Assembly (NCBI GenBank): GCA_963681505.1
Contig: OY811972.1
Location: forward strand, 15,113,665-15,177,664
Direction: 5' to 3'
Origin: Eunapius fragilis
Lineage: Eukaryota > Porifera > Demospongiae > Spongillida > Spongillidae
Length of the DNA: 64,000 nucleotides
Of the stretch, positions 43,524 to 56,081 are shown piece by piece (the first letter of the stretch is position 1; every line of letters begins with the position of its first letter). A model generated the notes under the pieces. The model did not search any database and was not told where the DNA came from. It was given only the letters and a program-made list of their open reading frames with translations. The position numbers and the translations under genes were made by a program.

Positions 43524-43689
43524 TAATTAGTATATGACGGCACAAAATGACACCCCATGTATGGACGACACAAAGATTGCGTAACACTCGAGGATCCACA
43601 GAACCAAAAAGTTCGATCTATGCACCAGACCATCTATCCACGTAGCGGTGATGTAATACATCCGCAGCTGTGGGATTGATGGTCTGGGT

Positions 43690-43780
43690 ACGAGACTAAG
43701 TTATACGCGGGTCGCGTCTTTTTAATTATATTCACGACCCGGGTCAATTCCTATATAGGAACTACTACTATCGTAGTTCC
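43690..43780 (+). repeat. End of composite repeat body with terminal hairpin, copy E
   Basis: CGGGTCGCGTCTTTTTAATT, GGGTCAATTCCTATATAG and hairpin GGAACTAC / GTAGTTCC (43758-43780). Confidence 0.5.
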
Positions 43781-43799
43781 TGATCCAAAACGTAATGAT

Positions 43800-45260
43800 A
43801 CCGTCGTGCAATTTCAGTCGTTGATATGACTGATGGAAATGAAAACCAAATAGGCAGCCAATTAACTATGCAATCACATGCAGGCACATATTCTAATTGT
43901 CTTCAAAGTTGATGTTCTGTAACTGCATGCAAACTGATCAGAAGTAGCGTGTCATATACGGCAGAAAGTGATTTGGCCGAGTGCAGATAATCGATTCTGC
44001 TAGTTTGCACCACATAGATAATGCATGTCTTTTGGAAAGGCATCTTCGAGGCCTTGGCACAGTTGCTACTCCCTAATTTGAGACTTACAAGTGATATGAA
44101 GAAGGCATTCAGCTTCAAGTTTGTTGTGGAGTCCAATGTGGCCACCTCCGTTCCCTTGGACATGCAGAGACAGTCTTGCCACTATGCCCAGCACAATCAG
44201 GGATGTACTAAAGGCTGAGAGGGCTTGCACTTCATGTGATGCAAGGAGACTACTAGTCACGCTAAGCAGATGTGCCCCATGCACTGGCATAATATGTGAC
44301 ATCACTCCTCTCCCTGAGCAAGGACTATATGCGGCTCAACTGATTTTTCAGACCAAGGTAGACAGGCTCTGCGCCTCGCACATGGTTTGAAACTTAAGGA
44401 GTCAGTCTCAGGGGTGCATAGAAATATTGTAGCCGAGAATTTTCATCTACACTGATAACAACATTGGTCGCCTTCCGTGGGAGGCAAAAAAAAAAAAAAC
44501 AACGTTTATCTAACCGAAATCCCATGCAGATGGTAGCAGCTTACAAATGTATTTGCAATGAGGTCCCTGGTACTTAACATGATACTGCCACCATGTTCAA
44601 GGTCTACACTGTGAAACACAGGGCATTGTTTCACTGCATTGCCAATCACATCACTGGAAGTGGGAAACTGCACGAGCAGTAGACTTTCTGAAGGTTGACA
44701 ACAATTGTCATTGTGGGACAGGTTGATAAATATTCTTGCGGCTCTGTCTAACATAGACCCTAGCCTGCGGTATGAGCTGCATGGCCTCTGCTCCAATGTA
44801 TACACCTTCCTCAGCTATGAACGTTTTTTTTCGGCCTCAAATGATCATTACACAACCCTTGACCTCTGAACATGTCTGTAGCCAGCAGAGAAGCAGAAAC
44901 GTTGTTCCCAGACCATGGACTTGGGCACCACCACCATCTACTCCATCTACTTGTACATAATACGGTATTACGGTAAAGTAAGCTACTTTTCCTTTCTTCC
45001 TCCATACTACTAAGAAAATTTGGACTGTAAGGCAGGATACCATGTGACCATTATAAACCCCAGGCATAATTTTAGCTCATACCTGTAATTTGTAATGGTT
45101 ATGTCATATTAAAAAATTGATGCGCCATGTCTCCCAATATACATGTATGTGATTCAAACAGCCACAAAATACAGTACACTGTCAGGTGTACCCAATTCGG
45201 TACCACTGACATGTCAGAGAGTGGATAAATTTCAGGTGTCAATCAAACAGAAAGAACAAG
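43800..45260. other. No gene recognised
   Basis: A plus-strand stretch at 44085-44215 (MKKAFSFKFVVESNVATSVP) and frames near 44850-44960 look weakly coding but match nothing I know, and stops interrupt them. Confidence 0.3.
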
Positions 45261-45269
45261 AAGACCACA

Positions 45270-45519
45270 TCAGATGTGAATACTGCTGTACTCATGAGGT
45301 GTGTTTCCCGTGCCATTGGTCGCCTTGACGACACCTATAGGCGAATAGATATGTGTCTCATCATAGGTGTTGGGCTCCAGAACACCATAAGTGCGTTCTT
45401 CCTCCATTTTAGTAGCACACTGGTTGGTGGTGGGGACCTGGTTGGCGACACCCTTGGTCACTGGAACATTGGTGAGCATCACCACAGAGCTGGGTGACTC
45501 ACAAGTATGCTTGCCACTG
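45270..45519 (-). other. Cytoplasmic tail exon of Sema copy 3
   Basis: The phase 2 acceptor GGCAG fits the TM exon directly. The tail carries TYGVLEPNTYDETHIYSPIG and ends HEYSSIHI before TGA. Four tyrosines sit in YGVL, YDET, YSPI and YSSI; spacing between the YxxL/I motifs is 10 and 15 residues, so the canonical ITAM spacing is not met. YGVLE is shared with copy 1. Confidence 0.65.
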
Positions 45520-48500
45520 CTGCCATGTGTGGGGAAAATTATTTCAGTGTCACAATGCAATAAATTAAAACTGCTTTTCATTCTTACACTAATACACTAG
45601 TAATTGCATTGGAAATGGCACCGTGTGGACCCCACTTGAAGGTCAACACCACCCAGTATTTCCAATAGATGCCCATATTGCTGCACAACCATACTCTTTA
45701 GCCATTCACCCCCCCCCCCCCCCTCCCGCCTCATTTCTACTCCATATAAAGCTCACCTGGCCCTCTTGACCCAGTACACACAGAGGACGAGGATGGCTAT
45801 TACAATGAGGAGGGCCACAATGATGGGGAGGGTGACACCCAGGGCAGCACCCAACGACGTCGCCAGGGGGACCTGAGACATGGCCACACCCTGGGTGGGG
45901 CCAGTCAGAGGAGGAGACTTGGTGTCTGTGTACGTAGGTGCCATAGCTGTTACATAAGGAGTGGTGATGTCCGGAGTGCTTGAAAGCTGGGTGGTCACCG
46001 TGGCAACCAAAGAGGAGGCAATGGTGGTGGTAATAGATTTTTCAATGGTAGAAACTGGAGCGGGACCTGGACCGGGGCCTAGGAAGCATTAAATGGATTA
46101 AGGTTTGACACTGTGGTTTTGAAACTTTACTGTTTAACCATTCATGTATACCTAATGACTATGAAATATACTTTTTTCTTGCATGGTTTAGAAAGGTGCA
46201 CAAACATGCACAAACAAGCAAAAACATGCTAAAGTATACACATGCCCGTAAGCAGTAAATATATATGGGACCATTGCTGTGATGAGTGACCTATTTTCTT
46301 TTCAGGATTTCTATACCTTGTTTCCCGTAGGCACTGAAAATGTGGCCTGAAATTTTAATTATGCATACGTTTCAAATTGTATGTGAAAACTTTGATGCTC
46401 CTTTCCCAGAATATTAGGTTTCTTTTCATGGCAATGATCTCACATGTAAGACAACATAGTCACATGGAGCATCACTCACTTGGGTCTGGGCACCCTGCCC
46501 CTACTCCCGTGGTGATGCTCTGGATGACCCTACAAGGAAGCCAAGAATGTTGGGAGAAGGAAAGGTGGCATTATTTAGGATCCAGCCCTTATAATGTCAT
46601 CTAGCCAACACAGTCTATTAGCGTACATCATAATGGTTGGCTAGCCTTACATGGTGATATTGAGGTCTGGGGTATACTTCACACAATGACTGGTGACGTT
46701 GTTCCACACACAGTAGGGATCTCTGGAGCCCACACAGCCACTGAAGAGATGGTCATGGAGAGTTCATGTGAACATTGCTGTACATACGCTTGGAGTGTGT
46801 GTGTATGTGTGTTCAAGCATCCACCCATTATATATATACCTTACAGTAAGCCTTTGACATTAATGCTTTGCTATTATGATCAAGCCTACAAAAACAGTGA
46901 AATGGTGTGGGATTTGCACAAGCAAATGACGAAAAATGCTTGCACTGAGATGTATAATAATATTGTGGAGGACGTACAAGACTTTAAATCTAGAAAATGA
47001 ATTCTTTTTAAAATTGACACTGTCCCATAGTTCATGTGATGTATAAATGACATTGGTATTGAAATCAAACCTTACCTGCAGTCCCCGTATTGACCACACC
47101 TCTCCAGTGGCAGTCTGTAGATGCCATTGTCAGAGTTCACATAGAGGTACTTCACTCCGTCCTTGCAAATAAGGTAAGTGATTGCAATGCATTAAACTGC
47201 GGTCGTCACTATATGTGCATGACATCATGAGGTGTTAAAGGTTAGTTATTAACTGAAGAACAGGCGGCACAAGAGCAACAGCAAACGTTTCAGCCACAAA
47301 ACATTTTAGCCCTGCAATATCAAGTGAGCAACTGATGTCATACCAAGTGAGCAACCAATGAGATATTAGTCAACCACACCCCTTCCCCTCCTGCCAACAC
47401 CTTCACTCCCTTCACCCAGTCCTGTTCACATGTCACGCAGTAGTGTAGTGGAGTGTGGTGTAGGGTTACTGGCCACACCTATGCTCTAATAAAAGCTCAC
47501 CTGTTGGCTCTTTCGTATTTCCATCTGACGCACACTTGCTGAATCGCCAAGCTAAGATAAAAATGAGTGTCCGATAATATTAGCTACAGCACTCCACAGA
47601 CATTATGCATTGGGCTGATTGTGGTGTATGGACGTTGTGTGCACGGTACATCTTTGGCGTACTCATATTAATGAAAACGGTGTTCACATAACACGCTAGC
47701 AGCACCTCCTTAACACAGGGTGTGTGTGTGTATGTAACAGAGGGAGCAGGGTTTAGTATGAATAATTAATGAAGGGGAAGAGGCTGACTAAGTTAATTGA
47801 GTGAACAGATGTAACGGAAGTCACACACATGTGTGTGTACACATGTTGACATTGACCAGTGCCAACAGAGAATATTATTATAACAAGGCCAGAAAGAAGG
47901 GTTAACCCCCCCCCCCCCCCCAAAAAAAAAGAACTAAACATCCACTACTACAAATGTTGAGGATTGAGAAAACGTGTACCTGAAGGGGTTCAGATATGAC
48001 TGGAACATTGGTAGGGGCCATTGTCATCTTTAGTACTGATCCAGTACCTGCACAGAGAAAGAAGCACCACAAATTTCAAGATTTCAAGCCTCATTAACAA
48101 CAGTTAGCTAACATCAAATTGTCGTAGTTTCTGTTACCCATAGCAGAACCATTTTTTCTAATTTTTACAATGGGCTGATGTCAAATCTTGATTCAGTGGT
48201 TTTAACATTTGACGACACATGGAAGCGCTATTCTACCTTAGTCAGGCTTTCAACAAAGGGAAGGTAGGCCGCCCCCCCCTTCCCTCCCCCTCCCCCTCTC
48301 GGCAATCATGGAGTGCTCTGTTATATGATTGTGTGATACTGTAGACCCATGAATAACCATACAACAGCATTAGAACCATCTGTTACATTTACAAGACACA
48401 CCATTTCAGGGTAATCAGATTTGTCTTATAAGTCCAATTAGTTAAACCCCCCCCCCCCCCCCCCCGTAAAAAGTATCCTTTTGCCCCCTCTTGAGGTTGT

Positions 48501-48928
48501 TTGCCGATGAAACCCTGTTAGGTTAATAACTACTTTCAAACATGTATGCTATCCCACAAACATACTTGTTCCCAGGAAGAGGACATCTTGTATTGTACAT
48601 GATGATCCATTTAGCACACAGGTCTGGTCTACAGCCATCTTTGTTACCCTGTTAAGAGGAAAGGGATGGTGACATGAGATGCGATCACCACAGGTGGTAA
48701 GGCCTTACACCACACCACTCAGCACAGCCAGGGGGTCAGGAGTGTATTGGAGTATTGATTGTACCAAGTTGATCCTCTGGGAGTCCTGATCTGACCTGCC
48801 ATTATAAGAACACTAGAGAAATAGAATGAGCAATGGTGACAGGTCACACACACACACATACACACACACACAAACCAGGATAATATATAGATTATCTCTG
48901 CACAAACCCACCCACCCACCCACACCCA

Positions 48929-48965
<37 letters not shown>

Positions 48966-51593
48966 ACCTCCACATAGGCATTTGCTATATTTTTACCGCT
49001 GAGGGGATCATAGACCAGTGACCTGAAGATGTCAAACACTCCTTTGTTGTTGTTGCCATTGGGGACAAGGGCATCACTGTCATTGGCCCGGTAGACACAG
49101 ATAGAGGTCTGGGGACTGTACCTGGAGGAGGTCAAATCATATGGTCCACCGACAGTGCTCAGAAGAATACATTGTGCAATGTGAGGTGTGGTAGGTGTGT
49201 GAGGTGTGCAATGTGAGGTGTGTGTGGTGTGTTGTGGTATGAGTGTGGTAGGTGTGGTATGTGGGGTATGTGTGTGCATACCATGCGTGTAAGTTCTGTG
49301 ACATGTTCACACACAGTCCACACAGTTCATCCCAAACCTCACACTCACCCCGTGTAGTCAGTGAAGGTTCCATACATAAGCTCCACCCACTCTCCTCCAG
49401 CATAGTACCGCCCAGGTCGACTGAAGACCACACCCTCTGTGAGGTGAAGTGGATGAGAGTGAAATTACTTTTCAAATTTCATCACAAACACTAAACAGCA
49501 GAGTGCATTTATTAGAATGCTGTGGACCTACTCAGAAAATACATATATGTGATGCAGCATGCTACCCGAGGGGGTAACCATAACGACCTGAGGGGGTAAC
49601 CATAACAACCTGAGGGGGTAACCATAACAATCTGAGGGGGTAACCATAACGACCTGAGAGGGTAATGCTTCACGCATCACACACATGTACAAACTTCCAG
49701 TTCACATTGTGACCTTTGTACATGTATGGATAATATTGTGACCTTTGTACATGTATAACACTTCAATATGGATAATATACCATCGTGCTTTAAAAAAACA
49801 AACATTGGGTCATTTAGATAAAGGTAGCCACTTGCGGCTGAAGAATTTCAAACGAGTTACACCCCCATGCATGCTTTCAGTCAGTGCCTTGTGATCATGT
49901 ATTGGTGGGAGTCCCATTGTGCACAAGCCATTGGCACTACATATGGGCATGGTACAATTAACCATGCCAGAGGTATAGGAGCAGTGTTAAGTGCACATCC
50001 CATCGTTAAAACGTTCACCGCTTACGTAGGAGGTTAGGTCTGAGAGGACCAGAGGAACGTTGACATGTTATGTTGGCCTTGAGGAGGGTGGTGGGAAAGG
50101 GAAGACCATTTGGTCGACTGACTGACCCCGGGTCATTCTGGGGAGGAGGAAGGAGGGAGGAGGAAGGGGGAGGGAGAGGAAAAATTATTATCCTGGGCAA
50201 CCAACACACACATATGCATGCGGCACTGGTTTGATGGCAGCAGACAGAAAGCTGTGTAACGGAGACCAGGGGCCAGAGACGTTAGCAATGTGGTATGCAC
50301 TATGGAGGCCCAATGGATCCATTTAAGGTGAAGGCTATCCGTGTGATTGTAAACATGACAATTTACGATGGCATCTGATGCCTAATTGGAATGTACTAGG
50401 GATATCAACAGAGGACTGGGGAAGAGGATAGGGAAGGGGAGGAGGAAGAACAGGGACCTCACCTGACACAGTCTGACAAGCTTGCTAGTCACGATCTGCA
50501 GAATAGATTTCAATGTTTATGTAATAAAAACCCATCCACTTGCACTGAATGGTTAGGCGCAGACATACAACGTCACTACACAGATGCACATCTTTATAAC
50601 AGTGGTACCACACCGCCAACTTTGTCAGCATGTTTTGACTTCAACCGCAATGCATGCACCTACATGCAAACATGCACATGATGACGTACAGATACAATGG
50701 ATCAGTGTAAGCTAAACGAGCAGATGGCGACAGATTTGAAAGTAACATACCAATGTCGCAGGGTCTTGTTCCCTCACAAAGACAAATAAATACTTGTGTT
50801 CATCTGGAGTTGGGGTGCCTGAGAACCCCTGTGGGAGTGGCCCCCTCATGGGGTAGTCTGCCTTGTACACATCTACTATCACCAGATAAGCTGAAACAGA
50901 AAGTAGTATGCCATATATGGAGTGTGTGGTGAGTGGTCTTACGGCTGAACCATGTGGTAAGATTGAAGGCATTATTTGTAGGGGTGAAACCAAACTTGAG
51001 AGAGTTGTTTAGTGAAGCAGGATCGTTGGGGTTAAATGTATGAAACGTAAGGTTGCTACCAGAGGTAGCAAAGAAGTTAGTGTTCCTGGATGTATTCACT
51101 GAGAGGGTGAAAGGGGGAGGAGGATGTGGAGGGGACAGAGAGTACAAGGATTAAATACAGGCCAAGTGTGGTTTCTCTCTGCTTACAGTTGAAGAATATG
51201 CCTACTGATGGAATGTTTGGATCTGATGTGAGCAGTGTGGAAGATGATGGAACAGGGTCTGTTGCCAAGGTGAGGGTTCCATCTGATACCTAGTGACATG
51301 GATGGCAACAGATGAGAGGCTTCCCACAATCACAGCTCATTAGCAGCTGATTATGTGTCAATTAGGGATCAACACCCCCTTGACACCTCAACACCCCCTG
51401 ACACCTCTCCACCCCCTTGACACCTCAACACCCCCTTGACACCTGACACAATTTCCATTAACCAGTTAGTTATTAAATATTCCTTACATTAACCAGTGAG
51501 CACTGAGGTCCACCACTTGCACACACCACCACTGTGGTAGGGCTATCTGGGGGAGATGAGTACAGACGTACCAGGTTGGTGGGACACACCTGT

Positions 51594-51628
<35 letters not shown>

Positions 51629-52406
51629 GAGAGAGGAGGAAGGGGATAAAAAGTGTGTGCAAGTTAAATGTGTGTGTATGCGTGTGTGTGTGTGTGTATG
51701 TATGCGTTTGTACGTGTGTGTGTGTGCGCATGTGTGTGCATGTGTGTATGTGCGTTGTGTGTGTGTGTCTGTGTGTGTGTGCCTGTATTTATGCATTATA
51801 GTGTGCATGTACACAGAACATTGACACATTGCCTACCTGCTCTCCACAGGGTGGCCCACTGATGTTGAGTACTTGCACAAGGGTGAGGTTGTCCGACAAC
51901 AGGTACAGCCTGTCACTGCATGGGAACGTGGAGCATGTGCAAAGGAACAGCTCCATATATATATATATATGCACACATGCACACATGCACAATATACAAA
52001 CATACCAATGGTTCATGACACTACAATATCATCACTCCCACACACATACAAACTGCATCCATACATGTACAAAATACATGACATTCATTCATACATACAT
52101 ACATGCATACATACATACATACCTACACAGATACATAGATACATACATAGATACATACATACATACATACATACATAATACATACATATATATATATATA
52201 TACATACATTATACATTCATACATACATTCATATTTGCATACGTACACAGATATGTACAAGTACAATGCACATGTACACCCCCAATGTGATTACTTCATT
52301 ACCATACACGAACATATTCAGCCCTATGCGTGTAAGAGGAGCTGTCAACATGACAGCCATCTTAGGCTAAGGTATGCTATGGTCTGGTGCAACTTCCTAT
52401 ATGTGT

Positions 52407-52461
<55 letters not shown>

Positions 52462-53298
52462 TAGACGTATCTAGGGGCGTGGTCATGGGTGCGGTCATGG
52501 GTGCACCTTACTTGGCTCCAACCAACACTCTTCCTGGGACAGTGTCAAAGTTCAGAGGAGAGGTAAAATGGCTGCTCTTTCGCATAAATGAGTAGTTCTG
52601 AAGCCCTACATCTGGGGAAGGAGAATGGTGAGAGAGTTGCAACTGGCTGGCTTTACACAATAGTACATCATACAATGGATGACAATAGAAACCTACATTT
52701 GTACACACACACACACACACACACAGCTGTAATTCCCAACCGTTCAACAATTGCCACGTCTTGGTGTTAACTGGGTGTCAAAATGCCAAACCCCAAAGGG
52801 AAGGCACAGGTGTATGAGGTCAGCTGACCACACTGGTGTACCGGTAAACTGGATAGGAAAACCACTAATGTGACCTCAACGTTATCCAGCCCCGTCGCAC
52901 TGAGATGGCGCGCGGGGATCGGGACGGGTCATTACAGGGCGATAACGTGTGAGCGCGGCATTCCAAAGGTATAGCGGCAACGTGCTTGTAATAGATTTGT
53001 ATTGATATTCATTGATATATAGTTGCAGCTTCCACGGTGCGACATGTGTTGTGAAGTTATACTATATGCACTTGAGCCGTGTGAGTGTTTTTAAAAAGGC
53101 CATGCAGTGGAAGTTATGAACGCGGCATTCGCCAGTTACTGATATTATATTTGAATACTGCGTTCCCATACATGCTTATACCTCGCACGCATACAACACG
53201 CGCAACCAGCACATATTGTATACCTCACCTTGCCCCCACGTTTCGGCGGCACGCAGCGCCAACAGAAGTAGTAGAGCTGCCAGGGAAAGTATCGCCAT
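45270..53298 (-). CDS. Semaphorin-like receptor copy 3 (Sema-PSI-stalk-TM-tyrosine tail)
   Basis: Exons, high to low: 53298-53229, 52611-52512, 51915-51837, 51589-51488, 51289-51187, 51098-50943, 50890-50751, 50495-50463, 50137-50026, 49436-49349, 49121-48968, 48812-48709, 48648-48566, 48047-47980, 47551-47501, 47161-47076, 46740-46651, 46529-46480, 46078-45757, 45519-45270. Lengths sum to 746 codons plus TGA with consistent phases, so the gene looks intact. MAILSLAALLLLLALRAAE is the signal peptide; Sema at about 25-508; PSI at 510-540; Ser/Thr/Pro stalk about 557-632; TM about 635-658; tail to 746. The 19-codon exon present in copy 2 (21625-21681) is absent; skipping it keeps frame. The N-terminal third is the most diverged part relative to copies 1 and 2. 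Likely a cell-surface receptor or membrane-bound ligand. Confidence 0.8.
45757..46078 (-). other. Stalk and transmembrane exon of Sema copy 3
   Basis: 107 residues: PGPGPAPVSTIEKS, long Thr/Ser-rich stretch, PPLTGPTQGVAMSQV, TM GVTLPIIVALLIVIAILVLC then VYWVKRAR, donor AG|GTGAGC. The relic at 12819 is derived from the same ancestor. Confidence 0.8.
49560..49668. repeat. 22-bp tandem repeat
   Basis: Five units of CTGAGGGGGTAACCATAACA with AC/AT variants, in an intron of Sema copy 3; absent from the other copies. Confidence 0.85.
51365..51448. repeat. AACACCCCCTTGACACCTC tandem repeat
   Basis: Four to five imperfect 18-19-bp units, at the place where copies 1 and 2 have the short exon VGEEKEHV...; the exon is missing here. 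Confidence 0.8.
51593..51627. repeat. Poly-G tract (poly-C polypyrimidine tract on the minus strand)
   Basis: About 32 G directly beside the acceptor of the exon at 51488-51589; followed by GA- and GT-rich sequence to about 51790. Confidence 0.85.
51954..52255. repeat. (ATAC)n and (TA)n microsatellites
   Basis: Long runs of ATAC/ACAT with TATATATA islands in the intron between exons 2 and 3 of Sema copy 3. Confidence 0.9.
52405..52462. repeat. (GT)n microsatellite
   Basis: About 26 GT units, minus-strand downstream of the exon 2 donor, as in the other copies. Confidence 0.9.
53229..53298 (-). other. Signal peptide exon of Sema copy 3
   Basis: ATG at 53296-53298, strongly hydrophobic core LAALLLLLAL, donor CAAG|GTGAGG. 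Not similar in sequence to exon 1 of copies 1 and 2, though the phase is the same. Confidence 0.78.
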
Positions 53299-53299
53299 A

Positions 53300-54640
53300 A
53301 CTGACGTCTCAGTTCGATTTTTTAAATTTGCATCTTATAACTTTATTAATAGTTGCACACATCCGGTAAATTAACGTAAGGCTACTTACGTTCCCAGAAT
53401 ATTGCTTTCATCATTCGTAGTACGGATGCGTTGGTTGCCTTTCTGCATTGGTCGTAAAATCAGCCATTGGTCTCATTAATACCAAGGCCGGGAATGTCGT
53501 AGCTACGGTACCTGTACGCGCGTTGACGTTTGCATTTGCCAAACGAGGTGCACCTGTATGCAGGCGACCATACATTAGGCATTAATGTTGCGTGCAACTC
53601 AATGAATGCAGTTATATTTTCAGTAAAACATTAGTTTACTGATATTTTACTAGAAATTTACAAAAACATGTTGCCTAGTGTATGTAAGTTTAACTCCAAA
53701 TTTTGTGCATAATTTTATACATATTATTATACTGACATAATACACCAGTTAAAATGATGTTTGAATCGAATTTGATAAGAACAGCTCAGTTAATCAGTAA
53801 TGTTGTCAAACTTGAGCTAGCGATGCAGATCAGTAAAACCACTAAAATTCATATTCATTCACTGTGGTGCGTGATGAATGGAAACAAATATTGAATCATG
53901 GACCTGAGATGTTTCGCGCGGTATTTCATGCGACTCTTATGATCCAACCCCAAAAAAAAAAAAAAAACTTGATTTTTTTCAGCATAGGAGTTTTTGCCTA
54001 AGACATAACATTATAGTTTTGAGGCCGGTGGAAGGCTATAAGAATGTTGATGGGGTTGTAGAATTCATCACATGCAAATATCTAAAAAAATAAATAAAAA
54101 AATTTAAAAAACGATTCTGGATCAAATTAAACACATTTACTTTCCCAACTGTTGTTTCCCCGCGACCCACCCAATTTCTATATGAATGACCTATAGGGAC
54201 ATGGATATCTACATTGTCCAAACTGCAGCCTTTCTAAGCAGCAAAACTGTGGGTTTGGCATTCACCAACAGTTTCAAGTAACCTATAACTGCAGTCATTG
54301 TGTGGAAAGGAGAATGATGGGTCTAACAAATCAGTCAGTTATGACTGAAACTTGATAGGGTCCCCATCAGACTTAACCCATCATGAAAATATTTTTCGTC
54401 TCTCCGCACATATCAATTTACTAGCTTGAAACCATCATATACCCATGCATGCAACAACTTTGTACCTTAAGACTATAGTAGTTCTTCAATCATGTATCAA
54501 CTGACCCTTATATGCTAGTTTCCCACACGGACTTATAAGCTCACTCATTTTCAATACTCTTCTATACTCTAATACTCCCTATACCAAAATTTAACAGTAT
54601 ACATACATAAACTATTTATACAAAGAACAAATATAGTCAA
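53300..54640. other. Upstream region of Sema copy 3, no gene recognised
   Basis: AT-rich. Should contain the promoter of copy 3, but no TATA or initiator element can be singled out. A poly-A run lies at 53953-53967. Confidence 0.35.
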
Positions 54641-54900
54641 CGGGTGAAAGAGGTTGAGCATGGGTCTTTACACCACACAACAGGAGGAATGGCTCGTGAG
54701 TGTTCAACATTTTACAGGCGTTTGGCAGACATGATTTCCATCAAGCAGGACAAACCATATTCTCTTGTAGTTAGCTGGCTACACACTCGACTCTCTTATG
54801 CTTCCCTTCGTGCTGCTGTTCTGTGCATTCGTGGAAGCAGGCCATCACATCGCCACCCTATTAAAAACATGACTTACCCTTGCCACTGTTGGGGGTAAGA
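54640..54900 (+). pseudogene. Retroelement polyprotein 3'-end-like fragment
   Basis: VEHGSLHHTTGGMARECSTF then YRRLADMISIKQDKPYSLVV and RAAVLCIRGSR. The pattern GGM..E...FY.RLA......PYS......R.SFA.LR.A..CIRGSR is familiar from C-terminal ends of invertebrate reverse-transcriptase polyproteins. A piece that should lie just upstream in such proteins is found on the opposite strand at 55679-55951. Confidence 0.4.
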
Positions 54901-55118
54901 TACCATCCTCAGTCTAATAATCTATCAGTAACACTTGTTTTTAATGCATTGTTTTGTATAATATGTGGATTATTGTATTTGGATTTATGAAATTTTATGA
55001 AATTTATGAAATTTGAAGAAAAAAAATACAAAGAACAATGAACACAAATTATATGAAACCAAGGGCCTGGCAGTAATGGGGGTGATTCTGCTCTCAGGGC
55101 TGGCAAGGTCTATTGATG

Positions 55119-55655
55119 TTAAGAAAAGTTATTGGTGGTGGTATGTACAAAGGAGACATTATAACAGATCTCATGCAGAAGCAAAAAACCAATTGAGTTT
55201 CTGTAGTTTCTGCATGGTCCTGCATCTCTGAGATAATAGCTGTGGTCCATTTTTAAAGGCCACATATTGCTTTCAGGGTCCAACAGAGAACACACGATGG
55301 AATCAAGTAACCATGCATGCTCACAGTCCCACACTCTATACTCATAGGTTGTTCTCTTTGCTTGTTTGTCTTGCCCTGAGCACTGGTTTAGGTAGTTTTT
55401 TTCTGTGGGATGTGGGCAGGCAGATGGAATGTCTTTGGCAGGAGCTTGGGAATGTCTATGACCATAGACCTTAACTACCACTGCAATCACCACCACCACC
55501 ACCACTACCACCACCACTACCACCACCACCACCACCACCACCACCACCATGAAAGAGATTACCACAGGTGCATAGTCCTTTGCAATGCTGTCTAGGTGTG
55601 GGTAATGGAAGAATAGTTTATCCATCAAATGCTTTCCTCCATCACACTCATGCAC
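55119..55655 (-). other. Unrecognised open frame with a (CCA/ACC)n-encoded valine run
   Basis: 178 codons, including about 20 consecutive valines from a trinucleotide repeat (55488-55550). Flanking residues (HPHLDSIAKDYAPVV; RVWDCEHAWLLDS) look protein-like, but I do not recognise them. It could be a fragment of the neighbouring retroelement in another frame or chance. Confidence 0.2.
55485..55552. repeat. (CCA)n trinucleotide repeat
   Basis: CACCACCACC with CTACCA interruptions. Confidence 0.9.
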
Positions 55656-55678
55656 CTACCACCAGCATGAAGGAAGCA

Positions 55679-55951
55679 CTATTGTTGCCCAGGATAAGAC
55701 CTGACATAAAAGATGATATTGCCCCAGAGGAGTGCCTCGACTGCATGCCATGTTAGATGTTCACCAGTGAGGGGTTGCAGTACAGATGTAATGGCTACAC
55801 TGTGACAGATTTCTGCTGTGATGTCTCTTAGTTTGTTATGCCTTACAGATGGAAACCCATCACGAGCAAGGTCAATGCTGCATGACCACAGGCACAATTT
55901 GTGGGCAACAGCAGTGGGTTCCATTCCACAGCAGAGGCTTGCCTTTATCAA
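55679..55951 (-). pseudogene. Retroelement polyprotein fragment (inverted relative to 54640-54900)
   Basis: LARDGFPSVRHNKLRDITAE then ICHSVAITSVLQPLTGEHLT. The motif GGFP..RHNE.RD......C......LQPLTGE is familiar from reverse-transcriptase polyproteins upstream of the CIRGSR end. It is truncated after LTGEHL. Its opposite orientation implies an inversion or two independent insertions. Confidence 0.45.
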
Positions 55952-56056
55952 TTAGATTGATATCGAAAGCAATAAAGGCTTCATTTAAGCTAGCTGTTAT
56001 TTGTCAAGCAGATCTGGCCTATATGGATTGGGAAATATCCATAAGCAGAGCACAGC

Positions 56057-56081
56057 CCCCCCCCCCCCCCCCCCCCCCCGA
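56057..56081. repeat. Poly-C tract
   Basis: About 22 C. Confidence 0.85.

Noticed and set aside
48719-49279. A 186-codon continuous gene
   Set aside because: It is one Sema exon (48968-49121) read through its introns; splice sites and paralogue comparison define the true exon.
51829-52290. 153-codon frame over 51.8-52.3 kb
   Set aside because: Built on ATAC and TA microsatellites; the real content is the minus-strand Sema exon at 51837-51915.
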